In this document: one piece after another, positions 6,771 to 11,113 of the stretch
How the letters are laid out: each line of letters opens with the position of its first letter
Numbering within the stretch: position 1 is the stretch's first letter
NCBI GenBank assembly: GCA_030741455.1
Contig: JASLVI010000043.1
Location: 1 to 11,113 of the forward strand
Direction: 5' to 3'
DNA from: Candidatus Poseidoniaceae archaeon
GTDB taxonomy: Archaea; Thermoplasmatota; Poseidoniia; Poseidoniales; Poseidoniaceae
Length of the DNA stretch: 11,113 nt
Notes under the pieces: model-generated
Told to the model about the DNA's origin: nothing
The model's database searches: none
The model's input: only the letters and a program-made list of their open reading frames with translations
Translations under genes and position numbers: made by a program

Positions 6771-7877
6771 TCAAAGGGCTTTGGTCGCATCTCGCCATTC
6801 CATGAGCCAGTCTTCCATTTCTGCATCGATACGTTCGCTCGAGATTTCAGCAGGGTTGGAAGGGATCGGACTGTGGTGTCGGTAACCATTCTCCACTGGT
6901 AGGTCTTCACCTTCGAGGACAGAATACATGTAATTGTTCTCTGGCATGTTCTTGTTGATTTCTTCACTCAACAGAAATTCGATGAATGCATCAACTGCTG
7001 CTGCTGAGCCGCCGCCGTTCACTTTCGCAGCGGATTCAACTTGAAGGAAGGATGCATGATCGATATCTATGGCCTTGGAAATGGTGTAATTACCTCCATA
7101 TTTTGCTTCAACACCAGGTGAATGACAATAGGAAACGGTTAGCCATGCATCACCGATGTATCCTGGCTCCCAAACGCCGTAGCCTCCGGAGTAATGAACC
7201 TCGTATGCTTCTGTCCAGCCTGTTGTGAAAATTGCATCATTGTCGGCCATCGCACCCCACCACTCCATCGCGCTCATGGTTGAAGTCTGTTCGAAATAAT
7301 CGATGGTTGCGGTCATGAAGGCGCGACCAGGCGATGATGTTGTAGGGCTGGGAAAGGCCGTACGTCCCTTCCACGCATCATCAGTTAATTCTTCGAGCGT
7401 GGTTGGAAATGAGATGTTGTTGGCTTCCAATGCCTCGATATCGGCATTCAAGCAAACATAACCTTGATCGAACGGAACAGCCATCTCACCACTGTAAGGT
7501 GTGAGGGATTGGGGGTCAAGGTCAGGTAAGGTTGCTGAATGTGGAGCGAGTAAACAATTGTCCAAAGCCGTTTGCAGGTACGTATTGTCAAGTCCAAGGG
7601 CAAGATCTGCTTGTGGTGCTTCTTTAGTTAGTAAGAGTTTTTCAAGAATACCTCCTGCATCATCGGTTGGAAGAATGTTCACCTCGTAGCCCGTTTGCTC
7701 TGTGAAATCAGTTAGAACATCCTCGCTAATGGCAAGAATATCGTAGGTAACGATTGTTAGAGTCCCATCATCCGAAGCATTTTGGATTACACATTCATCT
7801 GTTATGCTGTGCATGCTAAGGCAACCTGAAAGTGGTGCTAAGAAAATCAATACGAGTAGGAAACCAACCCGTATCAA
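6771..7877 (-). CDS. thiB: ThiB, thiamine-binding lipoprotein of ABC transporter
   Basis: A 368-residue substrate-binding lipoprotein that captures thiamine outside the cell for ThiP. A hydrophobic signal (about 5-15) ends in the lipobox LSGC with Cys19. From memory of E. coli ThiB, matching blocks occur in order: TIVTYD (41-46), DLALGLDN (91-98), VPFDQGYV (134-141), a proline-serine TTSSPG block (179-184), GWTEAY (220-225), TVSYCHSP (247-254), SFLQVESAAK (276-285) and NYMYSV (315-320). The aromatic residues in TYD, GWTEAY and SYCHSP correspond to the region that sandwiches thiamine in ThiB. The start is a TTG at 7877, because the first upstream ATG (7913) lies inside thiR and would spoil the signal peptide, while TTG is preceded by GGAGGG with a 6-nt spacer. 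TTGA overlaps the thiR stop by 4 nt. Thiamine or its phosphates are the expected ligand. Confidence 0.93.
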   Translation of the reverse strand: MIRVGFLLVLIFLAPLSGCLSMHSITDECVIQNASDDGTLTIVTYDILAISEDVLTDFTEQTGYEVNILPTDDAGGILEKLLLTKEAPQADLALGLDNTYLQTALDNCLLAPHSATLPDLDPQSLTPYSGEMAVPFDQGYVCLNADIEALEANNISFPTTLEELTDDAWKGRTAFPSPTTSSPGRAFMTATIDYFEQTSTMSAMEWWGAMADNDAIFTTGWTEAYEVHYSGGYGVWEPGYIGDAWLTVSYCHSPGVEAKYGGNYTISKAIDIDHASFLQVESAAKVNGGGSAAAVDAFIEFLLSEEINKNMPENNYMYSVLEGEDLPVENGYRHHSPIPSNPAEISSERIDAEMEDWLMEWRDATKAL

Positions 7878-8737
7878 CTCATTCCCTCCAATGTCTTCAC
7901 CAGCGTGTGACATCGGTCGACAACTTCCAACGGGCTTTGGCCCAACACATAGAGCGATGGTTCCCAACCGAAATCACCAATGTCAAGGATGACATCAACT
8001 TCGGATTCAGTGTGTTCCAAACCATTTCGATCGGCGTCTGCGAGGCTCCATCCTAATTGGTTGCACGCTTCTTGGACTGCATCAATATCGGTACCTTCGT
8101 AATCACCCGGTGGGCGAATATTGATGATGGCACATTTTGAAGAATCGATGTTCCTCGCTTCTAACAGCATTTCAGCAAGATGTTTAGAAGTGCCAAACTG
8201 TGGTTTTCCGTGTGTTCGCAATTCACCTTCAACTGCTGTTATTTTGCCGGGTACTGCTGCAACTTCTTCGACAGAATTAGCTGTTTGTAGGCATGCAGCG
8301 ATGTTCATGCCAACGTTTGGAAGAACCGACATGATGGTTCTTGAATCAAGGCGGCCAATGGCCCATTCAAGACGACGGATCAATGCATGCTCGTTTTGAT
8401 CAACTTCGAGGTCAAGCCCCGTCAGTGTTTTGTCAAAGCGTAGTACTTGGTTGCCTGTGAATTGAAATTCTACGATAAATCGTTGGCGAAGTAGTTCTTC
8501 ATTCTGGCCGACAGAGAGCAGACCACCTGCAATCTCTTTGGCCCAACTATCGACCGTAAGTTCGTCTGCAGAACCAGGTAGCGACGTTACAGGTTTCTGA
8601 TATTGCCTTGAAACGGTGCTTTGTGTTGTACCGAGTATATCTGCGATATTCATTTGCGACCATCCTTGGCCTCGGAGTTCCCGTGCAAGTTGCATGTGCA
8701 ATCGCGATAGCCACACATCACCATTTTGTCCTAGCAT
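7874..8737 (-). CDS. thiR: ThiR-type thiamine regulator: HTH domain fused to ThiN-like domain
   Basis: A 287-residue one-component regulator. Residues 17-45 form a helix-turn-helix (ARELRGQGWSQ, then IADILG and STVSRQY). A middle region (about 58-115) is of unclear fold, and about 118-283 is a domain related to archaeal thiamine-phosphate synthase ThiN (VLPNVGMNIAACL at 138-150, VPGK at 162-165, FGTSKHLAE at 181-189, AIINIRPPGD at 203-212). In archaea this architecture is known as ThiR, in which the ThiN-like domain senses thiamine phosphates and the HTH represses thiamine genes. Lys165 occupies the PGR position usually held by Arg, while His186 is kept, suggesting sensing rather than catalysis. 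It is the first gene of the thiBPQ operon, so autoregulation is likely. The ATG at 8737 has no strong Shine-Dalgarno; it may serve a short-leader transcript. Confidence 0.88.
   Translation of the reverse strand: MLGQNGDVWLSRLHMQLARELRGQGWSQMNIADILGTTQSTVSRQYQKPVTSLPGSADELTVDSWAKEIAGGLLSVGQNEELLRQRFIVEFQFTGNQVLRFDKTLTGLDLEVDQNEHALIRRLEWAIGRLDSRTIMSVLPNVGMNIAACLQTANSVEEVAAVPGKITAVEGELRTHGKPQFGTSKHLAEMLLEARNIDSSKCAIINIRPPGDYEGTDIDAVQEACNQLGWSLADADRNGLEHTESEVDVILDIGDFGWEPSLYVLGQSPLEVVDRCHTLVKTLEGMS
7884..7889 (-). promoter_or_regulatory. Shine-Dalgarno (GGAGGG) that defines the TTG start of thiB
   Basis: GGAGGG on the minus strand lies 6 nt before the TTG at 7877. It is the only strong ribosome-binding site at this junction and makes the non-ATG start credible. 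It sits inside the last codons of thiR, consistent with translational coupling. Confidence 0.7.
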
Positions 8738-8781
8738 AAACTCCGGAAGACGATTCAGTTATTCAATGTATGTACTGAAAA

Positions 8782-8794
8782 ATGCATTCTGCAT
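8782..8794. repeat. 13-bp dyad ATGCA-TTC-TGCAT, candidate operator
   Basis: Perfect 5-bp inverted arms flank a 3-bp spacer. The dyad directly abuts the TATA-like box read on the minus strand, between it and the expected transcription start of the thiR operon. A repressor bound here would block the preinitiation complex. It also contains the palindrome AATGCATT in its left part (8781-8788). Assignment to ThiR is inferred from position only. Confidence 0.4.
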
Positions 8795-8802
8795 AAATAA
8801 AC
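8793..8802 (-). promoter_or_regulatory. TATA-like element of the thiR-thiBPQ-PAP2 operon
   Basis: GTTTATTTAT on the minus strand is the most AT-rich archaeal TATA-like stretch in the 117-bp divergent region. It would place transcription start near 8768, about 30 nt before the thiR ATG. Read on the plus strand (ATAAATAAAC) it is also TATA-like and could serve the decarboxylase, with a start near 8825. No TPP riboswitch elements are seen in the leader. Confidence 0.45.
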
Positions 8803-8816
8803 TTCTTGTGAAAGAA
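8803..8816. repeat. Small inverted repeat TTCTT-GTGA-AAGAA in the divergent promoter
   Basis: Perfect 5-bp arms surround a 4-nt spacer on the decarboxylase side of the TATA-like element. It could be a binding site acting on the rightward promoter, or chance in AT-rich DNA. Confidence 0.25.
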
Positions 8817-8854
8817 TGGCCACGTTCAAAGACTGGTTTCTCTAGAGTCGCATC

Positions 8855-10270
8855 ATGGAGTCAGAAGAGTTTCTCGACGAGGTCCTTTCTCGTGTGAAAT
8901 CCTTTCTTGCTTCAAGCCAAACTGAGAGCCAAATCAGACCTTCAGAAAGTCATGCTTCGTTGGCTCGAACTTCAGATCTTAATCTACCACTCGAGGGCAG
9001 GGGGCTCGAAGCTGCACTTGATGACATTGAATCGGTCCTTCGAAATTCAGTCCGCACAACGGCACCTGGTTTCATGAATCCGTTGTGGGGAGGTCTTTCC
9101 ATTGCATCCATTGCAGGTGAATTGGTTACTGCCGCAACAAATACTGCAATGTATACGTATGAGATAGCACCCATTGCTACACTGATCGAGTCATCAATTC
9201 TCAAACGTATAGCAGAACTTGCTGACTTTGGGACCAGTCAGGGGACACTCACGACTGGAGGCTCCAATGGCAATCTATTGGGGATGCTATGTGCTCGACA
9301 AGCAAAGTTTCCAATGTCGAGTCATGCGGGCTTCGATGGCACGAATATGGTCGCTTTCGTTTCAGAAGAATCGCATTATTCGTTTAGCATAGCGTCTAAT
9401 GTAGTTGGCATAGGCCATTCGAATCTGATCAAGGTCCGATGCAATGAGCACGGTCAAATGCGTCCAGATGCACTTGAAGAAGAAATTGAGTATGCACTAG
9501 CCGAAGGCCGTATCCCCTTTGCAGTACTTGCAACAAGTGGGACGACAGTAAAGGGAAGTTTTGACCCGCTTCGTGCAATTGCAGCGGTTGCTCACAAGTA
9601 TGAACTTTGGATGCATGTCGATGCTGCATGGGGTGGATCCTGTCTCTTTTCGTCACAACATCGATCTCTGATGGATGGTATTGAACTCGCTGACAGTTTT
9701 TGCTGGGATGCTCACAAAATGATGGGTATCCCACTCATATGCTCCGCTTTTATTGTGAAAGATGCCGATGTTCTGAAAGCAGTTTGTTCCAATGGAAATA
9801 CTGCACACTATCTCTATATTGAATCAGGTGAAGATCTAGACTTAGGTCGTTATTCTCTTCAATGTGGTCGACGTAATGATGCTCTGAAATTGTGGCTAGC
9901 CTGGCGAGAAATCGGAGATGCGGGTTGGGCTTCAATGCTCGAACGTTTCATGGAACTAGCGCACTACTTGGAAGAACGAGTCAAGAATCATGCTTCACTC
10001 GAACTGATGAGTGAACGAATGTGGACCAATGTCTGCTTCCGATATGTAGGGGATTCGTCGACGGACGAACGCAACAGAATCAACGCCGAATTACGACAGC
10101 GACTTATCCAAGATGGTCGATTTATGGTCAGCCGAAGCACCATCGATGAATCGATTATTCTACGTTCTGTTATTGCGAATCGCAGTGTTACAGAAGAATC
10201 CCTCGATGCCTTCTTGGATTGCGTTGTCTCACTTGGAAAGGATATTGAACGTGGTTTACCTCAACAATAA
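8855..10270 (+). CDS. Group II PLP-dependent amino-acid decarboxylase (glutamate/aspartate/cysteine-sulfinate type)
   Basis: A 471-residue cytoplasmic decarboxylase of the group II (GadB/AADC-like) family. Landmarks are FMNPLWGGL (73-81), NTAMYTYEIAP (96-106), the phosphate-binding TTGGSNGN (133-140), His174 in ESHYS for stacking on the PLP ring, TSGTTVKGSFDP (228-238), HVDAAWGG (254-261) with Asp256 for the pyridine nitrogen, and WDAHK with Lys288 as the Schiff-base lysine. The TYEIAP and DAAWGG blocks resemble cysteine-sulfinate and glutamate decarboxylases more than tyrosine or DOPA decarboxylases. Acidic substrates (aspartate to beta-alanine for coenzyme A, glutamate to GABA, or cysteine sulfinate to hypotaurine) are therefore the likeliest, but none can be picked from sequence. 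The start is the first in-frame ATG after a TAG and lacks a Shine-Dalgarno. It is divergent from thiR, and gcvT follows one base later. Confidence 0.93.
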   Translation: MESEEFLDEVLSRVKSFLASSQTESQIRPSESHASLARTSDLNLPLEGRGLEAALDDIESVLRNSVRTTAPGFMNPLWGGLSIASIAGELVTAATNTAMYTYEIAPIATLIESSILKRIAELADFGTSQGTLTTGGSNGNLLGMLCARQAKFPMSSHAGFDGTNMVAFVSEESHYSFSIASNVVGIGHSNLIKVRCNEHGQMRPDALEEEIEYALAEGRIPFAVLATSGTTVKGSFDPLRAIAAVAHKYELWMHVDAAWGGSCLFSSQHRSLMDGIELADSFCWDAHKMMGIPLICSAFIVKDADVLKAVCSNGNTAHYLYIESGEDLDLGRYSLQCGRRNDALKLWLAWREIGDAGWASMLERFMELAHYLEERVKNHASLELMSERMWTNVCFRYVGDSSTDERNRINAELRQRLIQDGRFMVSRSTIDESIILRSVIANRSVTEESLDAFLDCVVSLGKDIERGLPQQ

Positions 10271-10271
10271 T

Positions 10272-11113
10272 ATGGATGTGAATGAAATGAGCGAAGAAGG
10301 ATTGATCAGAACAGCACTGTATGATGAACACGTTGCACTTGATGGTAACATCGTCGATTTTCATGGATTTGAATTGCCTATTTGGTATTCCAACATCAAA
10401 GCGGAACATATTGCGACACGAACGTCATCAGGGCTTTTTGACGTATCACACATGGGTACCTTCCGCTTCGTTGGAGAAAATGTTCGACAATGGCTTGAAG
10501 GCATTGCTACACAGAAGGTGACATCAATTCCTGTAGGGCGATGCGCATACACACATTTCCTCGATCATGATGGTTTCATCATCGATGATATGATTTTTGC
10601 AGTTGTCTCTGAAACTGAAATACTTGGTGTTCCAAATGCTTCGATGATCGACGTAATGTGGGATTGGTTCCAAGGATGTTCGCCTGAAGCGTCTGGCGTT
10701 TCGATTGAGAATTTGTCTCCTGAGACCTCAATTATTGCTCTTCAAGGGCCGAAGAGCAAACAATATCTCGATGCTGCTTTCGGTGAAGGTCAACATGTTG
10801 GCAGATTCAAATGGTCCAGTCTCAGCGACAACCAACTTGCGGTGGAAGGTTGGATTCAGGGCACAGGCTACACCGGTGAAGCCGGATACGAAATTTTCCT
10901 TCCAAACGATCACGTTGCAACTGCATGGCGTGCTTTAGTAGAAGCTGGTGCAACACCTGTAGGACTAGGTGCTCGCGATACCCTTCGTCTTGAGAAAGGA
11001 TACCTCTTGTCCGGTGTTGATTTCCTCTGGCCAGGCCTTGATGATGGTTCTCATTCCTTCCTAGCCCGTGATTCGTGGGAAACCAATGTTCCATTCGGTC
11101 TTGATACGGAGCA
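10272..11113 (+). CDS. gcvT: GcvT, aminomethyltransferase (T-protein) of glycine cleavage system, 3'-truncated by window
   Basis: The first 280 residues of the glycine-cleavage T-protein, cut by the right edge; the family is usually 360-400 long. It takes the aminomethyl group from lipoyl-H-protein, releasing ammonia and forming 5,10-methylene-tetrahydrofolate (or the pterin used by the cell). Visible landmarks are TALYDEHV (14-21), FDVSHMG (56-62), GRCAYT (89-94), GFIIDDMIF (101-109) containing the catalytic Asp, NAS (122-124), ALQGP (156-160), GTGYTGEAGYEIF (197-209) and GLGARDTLRLEKGY (231-244). The ATG at 10272 is one base past the decarboxylase stop; an in-frame ATG at 10287 (MSEEG) fits the typical N-terminus equally well. 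Tight spacing implies co-transcription with the decarboxylase. No other glycine-cleavage genes are in the window. Confidence 0.93.
   Translation, partial: MDVNEMSEEGLIRTALYDEHVALDGNIVDFHGFELPIWYSNIKAEHIATRTSSGLFDVSHMGTFRFVGENVRQWLEGIATQKVTSIPVGRCAYTHFLDHDGFIIDDMIFAVVSETEILGVPNASMIDVMWDWFQGCSPEASGVSIENLSPETSIIALQGPKSKQYLDAAFGEGQHVGRFKWSSLSDNQLAVEGWIQGTGYTGEAGYEIFLPNDHVATAWRALVEAGATPVGLGARDTLRLEKGYLLSGVDFLWPGLDDGSHSFLARDSWETNVPFGLDTE

Noticed and set aside
8756..8777. Possible operator with CAGT and ACTG ends
   Set aside because: Only the outer 4 bp and a few internal positions are symmetric (12 of 22 positions, i.e. six pairs). The dyad at 8782-8794 is better formed and better placed.
8738..8854. 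TPP riboswitch upstream of the thiamine operon
   Set aside because: The expected conserved CTGAGA-type thi-box elements are absent, the leader to the thiR start is only about 30 nt, and regulation by the ThiN-type protein explains the operon.
1..11113. Defence system, mobile element, CRISPR array or tRNA gene
   Set aside because: Coding regions with recognisable metabolic and transport functions fill the window. No repeat array, transposase, integrase or cloverleaf-like sequence was seen on either strand.

Overview
The window reads as ordinary, tightly packed chromosomal DNA of an archaeon. My best guess is a planktonic marine euryarchaeon of the Poseidoniales (Marine Group II) type, near the Thermoplasmata. 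The pointers are a helix-turn-helix protein fused to a ThiN-like domain (an archaeal architecture), an AT-rich TATA-like element at the only sizeable promoter region, an archaeal-looking radical SAM protein, a lipobox on the binding protein, and base composition in the mid-40s % GC by eye. The lineage is inferred; no rRNA gene is present to confirm it. About 98% of the window is coding. I see no tRNA, rRNA, CRISPR array, insertion sequence, phage gene or defence system.

Layout. The left edge (1-310, minus) carries the N-terminal third or less of a class V aminotransferase. Divergent from it, three plus-strand genes follow: pdxT (368-1060, glutaminase of pyridoxal-phosphate synthase), an uncharacterised radical SAM protein (1087-2178), and a membrane thiol-disulfide protein with a thioredoxin domain ahead of a CcdA-type transmembrane domain (2215-3681). 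This last gene overlaps tail-to-tail by 34 bp with the end of a five-gene minus-strand operon.

That operon (8737 down to 3648) is the centrepiece: thiR (HTH-ThiN regulator), thiB (thiamine-binding lipoprotein), thiP (fused two-domain permease), thiQ (ATPase), then a PAP2-superfamily membrane phosphatase or phosphotransferase. All junctions are overlapping or within 9 nt, so the genes are very probably co-transcribed and translationally coupled. The set describes a vitamin B1 importer under its own ligand-sensing regulator. The PAP2 protein is the unexplained member; its job in thiamine or thiamine-phosphate salvage is a guess.

A 117-bp divergent promoter region (8738-8854) separates the thi operon from a rightward pair: a group II PLP-dependent amino-acid decarboxylase (8855-10270) and, one base later, the start of gcvT, the aminomethyltransferase of the glycine cleavage system, which runs off the right edge. 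In this promoter a 13-bp dyad abuts a TATA-like box and is a candidate operator for the regulator.

PLP is a theme (PLP synthesis next to a PLP aminotransferase, then a PLP decarboxylase beside a glycine-cleavage gene), but this may be coincidence. No clearly novel system is visible. The items most worth following are the PAP2 gene in the thiamine operon, the substituted ThiN site in the regulator, the uncharacterised radical SAM protein and the thioredoxin-CcdA fusion.
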